Part shown: piece after piece, positions 20,950-31,564 of the stretch | Position numbering within the stretch: position 1 is the first letter of the stretch | Layout of the letters: the number at the start of each line of letters is the position of its first letter | Assembly: GCA_024516035.1 (NCBI GenBank) | Contig: CM044955.1 | Coordinates: 10,900,318-10,964,317, forward strand | DNA: 64,000 nt | Reading direction: 5' to 3' | Source of the DNA: Bactericera cockerelli | Lineage: Eukaryota; Arthropoda; Insecta; Hemiptera; Triozidae | Translations under genes and position numbers: made by a program | The notes under the pieces: model-generated | Seen by the model: the letters and a program-made list of their open reading frames with translations, nothing else | Database searches by the model: none | What the model was told of the DNA's origin: nothing

Positions 20950-22633
20950 TTATATTTTGGCTTCCCCAGGTAACATTATTCCTTTACTGGGTAATGAGTT
21001 TACATTTATATCTGCTGTAGGTTGATCTACAGGTATTGAGGGTGGAGATAAGAAACTTAAGTCAAGTTGTTTATTTTTTCTTACAAAGTAACATAAAATA
21101 AAATTGAAAATAATGAAAAGACATAAAACTAAACTTATAACTAAGTAAAAAGAATTATTATTATTTACAATGTCAGTGATATTGTTTAGAGGTGTATCCT
21201 CTAATTTTAGAGTTTTAGTTTTTAGTTTTGAATTTGAATTCTTATAGTTGGAAAGTTTTAGATTGACATTCGTTTGTATAAGAGGTTTTCCAACTGTATG
21301 TTCTTTGAATGATAGTTCATTGTTTTTGTATGAAACTTTGCAAGGTTCACTATCTATTAGATAAATTCCTCTAATATTTTCTATTTCAGTATTTTGATTG
21401 CAAAAAAATGTTAAAGAATCTTGTGATTCAAAAAGTATTAAGAATTGATTTGTTTCTGGTATTAATTCTATCTTATTTCCTTCTAGTTCAAGTTTCATGA
21501 GTTCACAACTAATGGTTTCCTTCTTAAATAATATTTCATTTTCACAATTGGTATCGGTATTGCTAATAAGATAAGAAGGGCATTGGTAAGGTTTGTTTGG
21601 GATACAACTTTCAGATAAAGGTTTTATAATATCATTTGATTTTAAAATGTACTTAGATCTAGGGATTATGGTAGCTAATGTTGATTCTACATAAGTTGGA
21701 ATTGGAAGAAGATAGTAAAGGTCAAAATTAATGTTGAAATTAATAGGTAGGGAAAGTAAATAAATGATCCTTGTTTCTTCTATTTGACAATTTACTTCTA
21801 TAAGTTTTTCAAAGTTAAATATATTTTGGTATGTTAAATCGATTGGTAATTCGTGGTTATAAAATCTTGATATCTTCTCTAGTTCATTAAATAGTTCGGT
21901 TGGTGTAATAATGCTAGGGTGTAGGGTTTTCAATTTGCAAAAGGTTAGAGAGTTTTCTATATCTTGGAGTACACTTAATATGGAGTTGTAAATAATAATT
22001 AACTGATTATAAATATCTTTTGCAAATAGTGTGTCTGTTTTATCCAATGCTTTCTGTGTGATAGTAAAGAGTTGATCAATGCGTGTGTTCAAGGTGTTTT
22101 CATTATGTATTATATTTTGTACAGTTTTATTGAAATTTTGAATTACTTGGTCGTTCAGACTATACTGTAGGTTAATTTGATTTTTTAGGAGTCCTTGGTT
22201 TGTTTCCGAGTGGGTTAAAATTTTGTTAATATGTTCTCCATCAGTTTCATCGAGGTTTCCTGTTAATAGTTTAATAGTTGCACCTAAGTTGTTGAAATAT
22301 GCTCTACGATTTCGTTTTTTGGGTTTTGTAGGATGAATACTATCAAGTTTGTCTTGGATCAGGCTTCGAATGTGGAATGTATTTTTTTTATAGTTGTCCA
22401 GATCTTCGGGATAAAATGTACTGTTACCAAGATGTGAGTTGAGATCATAATGGTGAGAGTCTAATTTTTGTAATTCCTGGTAAAGTGGCTCTAAGTCGTA
22501 ATAATGTAAAAAGTTATGGGTCGTCCGTTGAAGCCTTGCGGGTCCCAAGTTTATCGGGAGAATGCCTGGATTTTGAGTTATGTTGGTTATTGAGTTTCTG
22601 CTGTCGGCGAAGGCGAAGACGAAGCAAAGGGAT
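20950..22633 (-). CDS. env: Errantivirus-like Env (envelope glycoprotein)
   Basis: This ORF of more than 530 residues encodes an envelope-like membrane protein of the baculovirus-F/errantivirus type. The frame has no early ATG. The apparent start at 22548 is a TTG, and the open frame runs upstream through a hydrophobic SLCFVFAFA signal-peptide-like stretch to a TTTCAG splice acceptor ending at 22634. I therefore place the exon start at 22633, inside the 3' end of pol. A basic RNRR site, about residues 78-82 from the TTG, could be a furin-type cleavage site, and a hydrophobic segment follows. One transmembrane span (about residues 468-490) and a short tail of about 40 residues end the protein. 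Expression from a spliced RNA is inferred from the family. I saw no stop or frameshift; whether it works is unknown. Confidence 0.85.
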
Positions 22634-25600
22634 CTGAAACATTTATTATTTTACTGTAAGCTCTTGTAATGGGTCTTTTTATGTTAGACAAGTGTATTTT
22701 TTGGGCTGTATTTTGATGGGTGGGTTTGATATTTGCAGTTTTCAGATTTTTATCAATAGTTGAAATTTCTTCTTTCTTGTACTTGTTTTTAGTTTTTGAT
22801 TGTTTTTGCTTGTTGGCTACCATAACTGTGGGTGGTATATCCGGTAGGTCTTCCCTAGTTTTGTTAATTTTTTCGATTACTTTTTCTTTGTTAGTTTTTA
22901 GTTTTTCATTTATATTTCGGTACATAAGCTTGGCTTTTTCTTTGTGGTCATGGATATAGTTTGTGAGAATTTGATGTTCAAGATCAAGATTGAATGGATC
23001 CGTATTGTCGACATGGCCGTTGATTATATTGACAGGTTTCATATTTGTAGCGGAATGAATTGTATTGTTATACGCCAAAACAGCGTATAAAACTTTAGTT
23101 TTAATATCGTCACTTTTATATATCTGTTGATTATTGAAAAGACGAATGTGTTCAATCAAGGTGGAATGGAACCTTTCGATCATTCCATTGGATTCAGGGT
23201 GTTGACTACTGATGAAGTGAAGTTGCACTTTATGTAATGCAAGAAGTTCTTTTATAACTGCATTTTTGAATTCTCCTCCGTTATCGGAGATGATGGTTTG
23301 TGGTACGCCATGATGACTGAAGTACTGGATGAGTTTGTCTGCTACAATTATTGCTTGGGCAGATGGCAAAGGGTAGGCTTGTGCATACTTAGAGAAGGCG
23401 TCAATAATTGTTAGAAATTTTGTGCTCTCTAGGGAAACGCTGTCAAAGTGTAGTATTTGAAAGGGTTTGATGGGTGTTGGAGTTAAATTAAATTTAAGTT
23501 TCAAGGGGTGTCTGTCATATTTTGATAGTTGACATGGCTCGCAGTTGTTGATATATTCTTGGACTGTTTTCCTTATGTTAGGCCAGTAGTATGTTCTTCT
23601 AATTATTTTTTCAACTTCGTCCATACCTCTGTGGTTTGATATTCCTTCGTGAATGTTTTTCACTATGTTTTGTTGTTCGTCTTGGTTCTCAATGTCGGTC
23701 AGGTATTGCGTGCATTTGATTAGATTATATCCTGAGTCCGGGTAGTATGTTTGTAAAATTCTAGAGAATCTTTCATAAAGTTGTTCAAAGGGGCTCCGGT
23801 GGAAGTAGAGGTGATATGGAACTTTGGGGGCAATAAAAGCGTCAATGAAATCTTTAATTTGGTTTTCCCAGTTGTTGTGAGAGAATTGAACGAAAATTCG
23901 TTGTTTGTTTCCGTGTAAAACTTTAATTTTAAGGTCAGCTCTTTCGAAGTTGACTTCAGTGATTATAAGTTGGTTTAATCCAACATTTACGGGTCCATCT
24001 TTGATTGGTATGCCGATGATGGGGTGTTCTGCACTTGTGTGTATGGTGGCATTTGTGTCATCAAAATCTAAGTCTTCTAGATTTATTTGTTCTTCTGGAT
24101 TGAGTAGAGCTTCTAAAGGTATCTCGTTTATGTTGAAGTCGTCACGATCATTTTCTGCAGGTTCGACAGCAGTAGATTGAGTTTCGTCATTGTATTCGTG
24201 GCTAGGTCCTGGTGTTATTGAATTTGTGTTTATTTCCACTCTAGATAGAGCGTCTGCATTTCCATTGAGTACTCCTTTCTTGTATTCTATTTTATAGTCG
24301 AATTCTTCAAGTTTCAAGCGCCATCTGACGAGCTTGGAATTGGGTTCTTTTAAATTAAATAACCACTGCAAGGGTTTGTGGTCCGTCACAATGGTGAATT
24401 GGCGGCCATACAAGTAGGGTCTAAAATATTTTGTGGCCCACACTATTGCGAGGAGCTCTTTTTCAATAGTTGAATAGACGGATTCGCTTTGGTTGAGGGT
24501 GCGGCTTGCGTATGCAACAGGAAGATCGGAACCTATTTTACCTTGGGAGAGAATGGCACCAATAGCGTAGTTACTAGCATCTGTTGTTAGAATAAAGGGT
24601 TTGTCAAAGTCGGGATACTGTAGTATAGGATCATTTAGTAAGAGATTCTTACATATTTCAAAGCTATCTTTAAAGTCTTTGTCATGAATGTTGATTTTTG
24701 CGCCTTTTTTAAGTCTTAAGGTCAATAGTTTGGTGAGTTTTGCAAAGTCTTTTATGAATTTCCTATAATAGCCAAGTAGTCCTAGGAAGCTTTTAATTTT
24801 CTTTGTAGTATTTGGGATGGGGAATTGTTGAATTGTTTTGATTTTACTGGGGTTGGGTTTGATTCCTTCGGGTGTGATGATATGGCCTAGGTATGAAACT
24901 TCTTTACATAAAAACTCTGATTTATCTAATTGTATTTTTAGGTTAAATTGTCTTAATCGGTCAAATACTTTGCGGATATTTACAAGATGTTCAAAGAGGC
25001 TAGTTGAGAATATTATTATGTCATCTAAATAAACTAGACAGTTAACGTTTATTAAACCGCGTAAGATGTTGTCCATTGTTCGCTGGAATGTTGCTGGAGC
25101 GTTGCGTAAGCCGAAGGGCATACGAAGAAATTCCCAATGTCCGGAGTCGCTGGAGAATGCTGTTTTAGGGATGCTGTTTTCGTCGACTTCAATTTGATGA
25201 AATCCACTTGCTAAGTCCAGAGTTGTAAAGTATTGACAACGACCAAGTTTGTCAAGGAGGTCATCAATGTTGGGAAGGGGATATTTATCTGCTACTGTCC
25301 GTTCGTTAAGTTTACGGTAGTCGACGACAATGCGCCATTTCTTTTTTCCGCTTGCGTCAGGTTTTTTGGGCACAACCCAGATGGGGGAGGTCCATGGTGA
25401 ATGTGAAGGACGTATGATGTTTTGGTCTAGCATCTTTTGAATTTGGGCTCGAACTTCCTCTCTGTGGATGGGAGGGTACCTGTATGTTTTTGTGTGGATG
25501 GGAGTGTCGTCCATAGTGATGATTTTATGTTTAACTTGATTGGTGAAAGAAAGGGGGACGTGTTCCATGTGAAAGATGTCGGAATATTCCATGATGATTT

Positions 25601-26414
25601 TCTCAAGTTGCAATTTTTCTTCTTCGTTAAGGTGGTCTGTTCGGATCAAGTCTACTACATCAGGGTGAATTTGGTTGCTTTGAATATGGTTGAGATTTGA
25701 GAATTTGGGTGGAGCGTCGAAGTCATGAAGAATTTTGCTTTCTAAAGGTTTGGAAAGGTTTACTGTGTGTTCTTCTTCTGATGAATTTATTATTGTACAT
25801 GTTATTTTGTTGTTCTTAATTTTTGTTATACCTGATGGGGTATTTAGTCCGTTTTTGTAAGTTATTTCAGGTATAAGTACTTCTTTGTCGGGCATTCCTA
25901 CTGTTGAGAGATGAATGATTTTCTCAGTATGTGGTGGTACAGTGATGTGATAAAGTTCAGATGTTGTAGTTTTGAATTTCAGGGGTATAACGGTGTTGTT
26001 GTTTTTCATAGTATTATTATTTAAATCAAGGACAAGGTTTAATCGTTTCAGAACGTCCATTCCTAATAAACAGTCAAAATAGGTGTGAAAATCAAATAGG
26101 TGGAGCTTAATTTTATTGGTTGTCTGAAAAATTGATGGGGATGGGATAGTAATACTAAATTTTTCTTTAGATTGTCCGTGGGCAGATTTAATTTCAAAAG
26201 GGTCTGAACGAATAAAATTTCTGAAATTTTGGATTGCTTTGCTAGGTCGAATAAAAGATTTTGTACTTCCGGTGTCGATTAGGGCTTTGAGGTTCCATTC
26301 GGGAATCTCGATGTATGGTAATGTTTGGTTATCTTTGCTGCTTAGATTTAGGATTAGTTCTGTGTTTCTTCCGAGGCTGTTACTTGAAAATCCTGGTCTG
26401 AATTTATTATTTCG
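22587..26414 (-). CDS. pol: Gypsy Pol: protease, reverse transcriptase, RNase H, integrase
   Basis: The frame is open from 26414, overlaps the end of gag by about 60 nt and is -1 relative to it, so it is probably made by ribosomal frameshifting as in related elements. The ATG at 26060 is not the likely start, because the aspartic protease motif IDTGSTKSFIR is encoded upstream at about 26250-26282. Counting from that ATG: reverse transcriptase with LRMPFGLRNAPATFQ and YLDD (about 344-347), RNase H with TTDAS (about 493) and VTDHKPLQW, integrase zinc finger H-H-C-C (about 804-843), and catalytic D873, D925, E962 (SDNGGEF, ESNGMIERF). The length of about 1,275 residues is normal. No domain is broken. 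Confidence 0.95.
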   Translation of the reverse strand, partial: RNNKFRPGFSSNSLGRNTELILNLSSKDNQTLPYIEIPEWNLKALIDTGSTKSFIRPSKAIQNFRNFIRSDPFEIKSAHGQSKEKFSITIPSPSIFQTTNKIKLHLFDFHTYFDCLLGMDVLKRLNLVLDLNNNTMKNNNTVIPLKFKTTTSELYHITVPPHTEKIIHLSTVGMPDKEVLIPEITYKNGLNTPSGITKIKNNKITCTIINSSEEEHTVNLSKPLESKILHDFDAPPKFSNLNHIQSNQIHPDVVDLIRTDHLNEEEKLQLEKIIMEYSDIFHMEHVPLSFTNQVKHKIITMDDTPIHTKTYRYPPIHREEVRAQIQKMLDQNIIRPSHSPWTSPIWVVPKKPDASGKKKWRIVVDYRKLNERTVADKYPLPNIDDLLDKLGRCQYFTTLDLASGFHQIEVDENSIPKTAFSSDSGHWEFLRMPFGLRNAPATFQRTMDNILRGLINVNCLVYLDDIIIFSTSLFEHLVNIRKVFDRLRQFNLKIQLDKSEFLCKEVSYLGHIITPEGIKPNPSKIKTIQQFPIPNTTKKIKSFLGLLGYYRKFIKDFAKLTKLLTLRLKKGAKINIHDKDFKDSFEICKNLLLNDPILQYPDFDKPFILTTDASNYAIGAILSQGKIGSDLPVAYASRTLNQSESVYSTIEKELLAIVWATKYFRPYLYGRQFTIVTDHKPLQWLFNLKEPNSKLVRWRLKLEEFDYKIEYKKGVLNGNADALSRVEINTNSITPGPSHEYNDETQSTAVEPAENDRDDFNINEIPLEALLNPEEQINLEDLDFDDTNATIHTSAEHPIIGIPIKDGPVNVGLNQLIITEVNFERADLKIKVLHGNKQRIFVQFSHNNWENQIKDFIDAFIAPKVPYHLYFHRSPFEQLYERFSRILQTYYPDSGYNLIKCTQYLTDIENQDEQQNIVKNIHEGISNHRGMDEVEKIIRRTYYWPNIRKTVQEYINNCEPCQLSKYDRHPLKLKFNLTPTPIKPFQILHFDSVSLESTKFLTIIDAFSKYAQAYPLPSAQAIIVADKLIQYFSHHGVPQTIISDNGGEFKNAVIKELLALHKVQLHFISSQHPESNGMIERFHSTLIEHIRLFNNQQIYKSDDIKTKVLYAVLAYNNTIHSATNMKPVNIINGHVDNTDPFNLDLEHQILTNYIHDHKEKAKLMYRNINEKLKTNKEKVIEKINKTREDLPDIPPTVMVANKQKQSKTKNKYKKEEISTIDKNLKTANIKPTHQNTAQKIHLSNIKRPITRAYSKIINVSDPFASSSPSPTAETQ
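22634..22645 (-). promoter_or_regulatory. Probable splice acceptor for env subgenomic RNA
   Basis: The minus strand reads AATGTTTCAG then ATCCC. It lies 46 nt inside the 3' end of pol and immediately before the only extension of the env frame that supplies a signal-peptide-like segment. The donor was not identified. Confidence 0.55.
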
Positions 26415-27558
26415 TCAGTGTCGTTATAGTTGAAGTTATTGTCGTCAAGATTTTCGTAGCTTTCGTCATTTTCATAATTGTTAGTGTTTTCCGGTGTGTT
26501 TTCAATGTTGTGTAGGTTTGTGTTCCTACTGTGTACTATACTCATAGGAGTCGGTTGGGGTAGTGGTTTGGAGGTAGTTGGTCTTCCAAATACATTTGAT
26601 TGAGCAAAAGAATTATTATTGTTTCTGTTTACAGTTTGAACTGTAGAATTTTGACGATTGAACATGTTATTGTTATTGTTGTTGTGTCTGTTGAGATAGG
26701 TGTTGCTTCTGTTGAAGTTGTTATAATTGTTGTTGTTATTGTTTTTGTTAAATTTGTTGTTTCGGAGTTGAGGTGGAACGTAAGGGGTTGATTGTATACT
26801 TTTAGTGGTTTCGATTTGGAAATCGTTTACTAAAATGTTCAGGGCCTCATTGAGGTCTTTTGGATTCTTTGTACGAATTAAAGATCCTAACGGGTCTTTA
26901 AGTCCACGTAATAGTGTACGGAGTGCTAGATCTGAAGTAAATTTCTTGAGGTGTTCACTACCATCTAGATTGTGGTTAGTGATGTATGACGTTTGTACGT
27001 TTAGTATTTTTTGAATTTTGTTGAAAAAGTCAAAAACTGAATCATTGTTTTGTTTCATTGCACACATTTCTATGACGAGTGTGTGCACGTCCCTTTTGTC
27101 AGAATACGTGTTTACTAAGGCTTGTTTTAAGTCGTTCCATGAATTGAGTATGCAAGAACTGATGTTCTTTTGGGCTTCGCCCGTGACTTTAGCAAGGATC
27201 GAATCCATCAAGTAGTCGTTCTGAAAATCGGCTGGGTCAGCCGAGTTGTAAAATTTGGTAACCAGTTTTTCGCATATTGCGATGAACCGGGGCAATAATT
27301 CGATATCGCCAGAAAATTCGGGAATCATTTTCAGGTATTCCGGTTTAAGAACCGGTACTTCTGTGTTGTCCGGCATTGTGGATGTTTGTGACAAAGAAAG
27401 GTTATTTAAAATACGTTCAAGTTGAACAATATCTGCGCTAGGTACGATCGATTCGCCTAAGGCAGCGTTTGGAAATAAATCTGGAATTGATTCTTCAGAA
27501 GACTTTCGCGAAGAATCGGAAGAAGCCGTTTTGATTGCTTTGATTGCAAAAAGGTTTT
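26354..27558 (-). CDS. gag: Gypsy Gag
   Basis: Capsid-like structural protein of the retrotransposon. The frame is open from about 27558 down to the stop at 26354, but the first in-frame ATG is at 27376 (340 residues). A start drawn at 27394 would be a TTG. The roughly 60 upstream codons read like protein (Ser- and Glu-rich), so a non-AUG start or upstream splicing is possible. The central part (about residues 20-195) is the conserved gag fold region. The C-terminal third is Asn-rich, with long NNNN runs and scattered Arg, and probably binds RNA in place of a CCHC knuckle, which is absent. The last 60 nt overlap pol. Confidence 0.85.
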
Positions 27559-28254
27559 AACTTTTTGCAAGGTACTATTAAAAAGTTTTATTCAAATTGA
27601 ACAGTATTGTTGATAACAACGTTAAAAAGAAACTATGAAATAATATAAGAGAAAAAAAAAAAAATGATAATTAACTTTTGTACGCCTAGAATTTACCGAG
27701 GTAAAAAATTCTTAAAAGAAAAAAATATTGATTTTAGTACACCTTATGGTACTAGGTACTAATATTATGTAGAATATAGAATATAGAAATCACTAAATAG
27801 AAAATTGCTTATTTCTTGAGGTAAAGTATTTACTTATTTCTTACATGAAGATTATATGGAACATTGTGTGGATTCCGCAGGGTGATATGTATCAGGTATC
27901 AGTAGGCACCGCTTAGGTCAGCAGGCACTGCAGGCAGTACTCGATGCGCTCGATGCGTCAGGAGACTGGGGACTGCTTATTGGGACTCTGCGTAATTGAA
28001 GTTATGATACTAACTATGTGGCAGGATACTGGGGGCTGCCGTAGATTGTGCAGAAAATTAGGGCGGGATACTGGGGGCTGCCGTAGATTGTGCAGAAAAT
28101 TAGGGCGGGATACTGGGGGCTGCCGTAGATTGTGCAGAGAATTCGGGCAGACAATATGTACTACCTTTGGAGATGATTTTGTGTAGCCAGCGGCTAGTGG
28201 TGAGTGGTGGGAGAGAGGTTCCCAATGCAGAGGAAACACAAGTTTCGTGCAAGG
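27559..28254 (-). other. Gypsy 5' leader
   Basis: This non-coding leader lies between the primer site and gag. It includes a three-copy 42-bp tandem repeat (28026-28150) and several ATG-poor AT stretches. No long ORF; short upstream frames overlap the tandem repeat. Confidence 0.8.
28026..28150. repeat. 42-bp tandem repeat, three copies, in the Gypsy leader
   Basis: Units begin ATACTGGGGGCTGCCGTAGA at 28026, 28068 and 28110. The first two are identical and the third differs near its end. Confidence 0.93.
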
Positions 28255-28272
28255 GTCCTACCGACTGCGCCA
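28255..28272 (-). promoter_or_regulatory. tRNA primer-binding site of the Gypsy element
   Basis: The minus strand reads TGGCGCAGTCGGTAGGACC, starting at the last base of the 5' LTR. TGG pairs with CCA, and CGCAGTCGG matches the 3' stem of animal serine tRNAs, as in 17.6 and 297. Confidence 0.8.
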
Positions 28273-28707
28273 AATGCAGGTACGTAAAGTACACTGTTAA
28301 AATATATAAAATAATTTGATTGTTCAATGCTAATATATATGGAATAATTCAATTGTTCGAATAACTTTATTAACCAAAACTTCCAAGTTGGAATTTAATC
28401 AAAAAGGTTTAGATCACAACTTATCCGATATTCGCTCGGATTTGTAGATTTGATTTGATAATAAACACTGGGAAGAACTTGAGTTGAATAACAATCACAA
28501 ATGGATTAAATAGAATTAAAAAGGAAATAGTTTATTGATAATTTGAAATGACACTTATAAATTAAGTACAAATTAGAATTACGAGGAAGTGCGCGATGCA
28601 CTGTCCTACGTTCAAACTCAAGATAGACTGACTTAGCTTATGCTGAACTCAGTGATGGAATCTACTGAGTGTGAATCAGCAAGATCAGCAGGATCGGGCT
28701 GATTACT
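28272..28707 (-). repeat. Gypsy element 5' LTR
   Basis: 436 bp, matching the 3' LTR at 20462-20897. The flanking TGTA at 28708-28711 is the right target duplication. Confidence 0.95.
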
Positions 28708-28795
28708 TGTATACATATATAAAAATTGATCTAATATGTTTAATACTGTTTATTTATTAATCATATTATGTTACGTTGTTACAAAAATTGATTTT

Positions 28796-29035
28796 TATAA
28801 CAAACCAGCGGACTGTCGCCCGCTTTGCGGGCCGAGGCATGGCCGTGAAAGCAAAAAGTCCTTTTTCGCCAATGGCAGGTGTTGTAGTGGGAATTTCGAA
28901 AAATCCCGTCTTATTGCACATCTAGACTATAAGACAAAGCTACCTACCAAATTTCAGCTTCCTAGGACTTACCAGTTCGGAGATACAGTGATCAGTCAGT
29001 CAGTCAGTGACTTTGACATTTATATATTAAGATAA
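28796..29035 (+). repeat. Dispersed repeat, GCCCGCTTTGCGGGC family, copy 2
   Basis: Runs from CGCCCGCTTTGCGGGCCG through CCAATGGCAGGTGTTGTAG and AAATTTCAGCTTCCTAGGAC to GATCAGTCAGTCAGTCAGTG and ATATATTAAGA. It matches 51425-51640 in direct and 13060-13330 in inverted orientation. Confidence 0.75.
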
Positions 29036-29750
29036 AATCTACCTTACCTTATTATGTTCTTATCTCTGTGATTGGTCAATTCAATAATGGGAATGGACAA
29101 AAACCAAGATGAGGAAAAACATTTTATTTATTTAATTTTAATCCGAACTTTAATGATGGTCCAACCAATATTAAAAACTGAACGACCGAGTAGAAGCTTA
29201 ATCAGAATTATTTTGAATTATACAGCTTTATTTGAGAGAAAATTTATCAAGTCTGATTTTACAATCTAAAACATCGGCCGAGGTGTGAAGAACGCCTATA
29301 CAAAGAAAGAGACATACATTTCTCTGTCTCTCTCTCTCTCTCTCTCTTCCAAACTCTCAGTCTCTCACTTTCTCTTTCTCTCTCATGTACCCCTATATCT
29401 TTCTTCCTCTACCCCTATATTTTCTTCCTCTCTCAGTATGTCCCTCCTCTATTCTGCAGGACAACATACTGTAGGCAGGTTGTAACTACTAACATGCCAT
29501 GTTTCTAATCAGTGCATTTTTTTGTTTTTGTAATTACTGGAACATGGTACCTCAGGAAGTACAAGAAATTTCGCAATGAATTTCAGTTCTGATTAAAAAT
29601 CTTTTTGTAAAAAATCCACTAACTCCCAAAGCTCGGATAATGTACACGTGCCATCGTGTCGTCTAATCGAAGAGTCTCGTCAAAATAAACTACTGTGGAG
29701 AACCTGTTTCATAATAATAATAACACTCTTTAGTGAAATGTAACCACCAG
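29036..29750. other. Unassigned spacer with a (TC)n tract
   Basis: A TC/CT tract lies at 29320-29430 and creates a false ORF of 66 codons. Nothing else is recognised. Confidence 0.5.
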
Positions 29751-29758
29751 GCGAGGTT

Positions 29759-29996
29759 TTTTTTTTTTTTTTTTTTTTTTTAAGTGGGGTTTAACGTCGC
29801 TTTCAACTGCCATGGTCATATCACGACGGGGTTTTACCCTCCATTCGCAGGAAACTCACAAACCTGCTACTCACATTGACCTCACCCAGCCTGAGTGGGG
29901 CCGGGAAAAGCCAGCGTCACGAGAATTAGAATTTGAATGGTCACCCATCCAAGTCTTAACCTCGCTGGATGTCGCTTAACTTCGGTGTTCTGAAGG
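29759..29996 (-). repeat. 5S-rRNA-derived SINE with 13-bp target duplication
   Basis: The minus-strand copy is flanked by ACCAGGCGAGGTT at 29746-29758 and 29997-30009. The A tail is the T run at 29759-29783. The 5S head starts inside the gene (CCTTCAGAACACCGAAGTTAA), so the copy is 5' truncated. The body is nearly identical to 38629-38895. The perfect duplication shows recent retroposition. Confidence 0.92.
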
Positions 29997-30069
29997 ACCA
30001 GGCGAGGTTAATGCTCAAAGCATTTTCTACCACCTAATCCTCATAGTCTTATTATTACGTGGTGGCAAA

Positions 30070-30185
30070 CTCACATTAATGAGGAAAAATTCATGCACTG
30101 GGTGGATTCGAACCAACGCAACGGATCCTTTCGCTACCTATACTACCACACTAGCGCGTTAACCACTTGACTACCAGAGCACTTT
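30070..30185 (-). repeat. tRNA-derived SINE-C, minus strand
   Basis: ACTGGGTGGATTCGAACC and GCGCGTTAACCACTTGACTA match 5146-5264. Confidence 0.75.
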
Positions 30186-30261
30186 CATACTTAGTTTGGC
30201 GAGAAACATCTTTTGTTTCTGGTTAACATCTCAATATCTCTATAACAACTTACTAGGTTAT

Positions 30262-30405
30262 CGAGACGGGGGTTTTACCCTCCATTCCCTGGAAACTTGG
30301 TTGGGTCGAGAATAGCCAGCATTACGATGCGATGGTTCGAAATTGAATTTTCACACCCATCCAAATCCTAACCTCGCTGGACTTTGTTTAACTTCAGTGA
30401 CAGAT
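30262..30405 (-). repeat. 5S-derived SINE fragment
   Basis: GGGGGTTTTACCCTCCATTC, AACCTCGCTGGACTTTGTTT and AACTTCAGTGAC are diverged parts of the 5S SINE. Middle portions are lost. Confidence 0.6.
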
Positions 30406-30409
30406 CGAG

Positions 30410-31390
30410 AAGTACAGAAGCAGAATTACGTGAGATTCAACGTTCCATCGAACAGGCTGAGAGAATATTTTTCTGGTAGTACAAAAAAAGCGTAGATTTA
30501 ATTACAATTTAATTTAAAGTGTTGCTTTAGTATACAAAGAATGTTGCTTAAATTACAATACAATTTTATCATATAAGCATGACAAACCAGAGAGGTAGGT
30601 AATACTACCAGCGTGTTTGGAGCATTGCCATCAGAAGAATTGACTTCCATGTTCTATCTGTAAATTTTAATAAAATGATTCAGAAAAAAAAAATTATCAT
30701 TAATTCGAATGGCTTAGTTTTAAAGATGTTCAAAAAAAAATCCTTCCATTCCAGGCTAACAGAGTAAGTAGGTAACAATACTTTAAAAACGACTAGAGAT
30801 GAGGTTCATTTTTCTGTATAGATGTTAGCAAAGATAATATTTTATTCTGAATAAGAGACGTCATCCACAGACTAAGTTTAATCTTTGAAGCAATGAAATG
30901 TCAGTATTGTGCTAGCATTGTACAAATGTACATGCACAAAGATATTGGTATATTAGTTAGTACAATTTTACGAATATGAATTATGCAACAGAAATAGGCT
31001 TTGTTTGTAATAGATATGCTATCTACACAAGTTCCGTAAACTCTTTGTTTAAAATTGCCTCAAGTAGTCGTGTGGGTAAGAATGACAGGGATATTCTCAG
31101 AATGGGATCCTCTGTTTACATCAACTTGTATGACGTATGTATTGTATGTGTTTTGTTTACCATATGAAGAATGGCACATCTATAGACTTGCTACTAAAGC
31201 AGAAAAAGGCGTGTGATAGAATTTCCCTTTGTGTTCCATTTGCTAGAGGACACTTTCAAAACAAAATTAAAGGGAAAAAATCTGAAAAAAATAAAAGGGA
31301 ATAGGATCTAACAGAAATAAATAGAAAAAGTACTTTTCCATTTAGTTCATGTTGGAATATAAAGGACTATAATGAATGATTTGTTAACAG
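30410..31390. other. Unassigned AT-rich spacer
   Basis: I see no gene, RNA or repeat family member here. Confidence 0.5.
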
Positions 31391-31394
31391 TAGT

Positions 31395-31560
31395 TAAGAA
31401 CGTTGGTTGCTGACCTGGAGGTTTCGGACTCGAATCCCGGACGAAGCGAGAAATTCTAACCGAGTTTTCCGTTTCCGGAATGGCATGGATGTAAAGGTAA
31501 AGTGCGAAAGCAATGCGAAAACGGTTCCGGGGCATAACTACCTTAAAAAAAGACTAGTGT
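31395..31560 (+). repeat. tRNA-derived SINE-F, copy 1
   Basis: The B-box side GGACTCGAATCCCGG is followed by GAGAAATTCTAACCGAGTTTT, GGAATGGCATGGATGTAAAG and TTCCGGGGCATAACTA. The same order occurs at 48421-48552. Confidence 0.8.
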
Positions 31561-31564
31561 CATT

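Larger units (their letters stand above)
20462..28707 (-). mobile_element. Complete Gypsy/errantivirus-type LTR retrotransposon
   Basis: The 8,246-bp element lies on the minus strand. Identical 436-bp LTRs flank gag, pol and env. A 4-bp TGTA duplication lies at 20458-20461 and 28708-28711. A primer site complementary to a serine-type tRNA 3' end starts at the 5' LTR boundary, and a purine tract abuts the 3' LTR. Gene order, env with a transmembrane tail, and an alternating purine-pyrimidine target all fit the gypsy/17.6/297 (Errantivirus) group of Metaviridae. I saw no difference between the LTRs, so insertion was recent. The internal ORFs show no obvious stop, so the copy may be intact. Confidence 0.95.

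Noticed and set aside
26354..26414. A specific slippery heptamer for gag-pol frameshifting
   Set aside because: The 60-nt overlap fits -1 frameshifting, but no canonical X-XXY-YYZ heptamer is clear, so I name no site.
24838..27215. Plus-strand ORFs within the Gypsy element
   Set aside because: They are shadows of pol and gag on the opposite strand.
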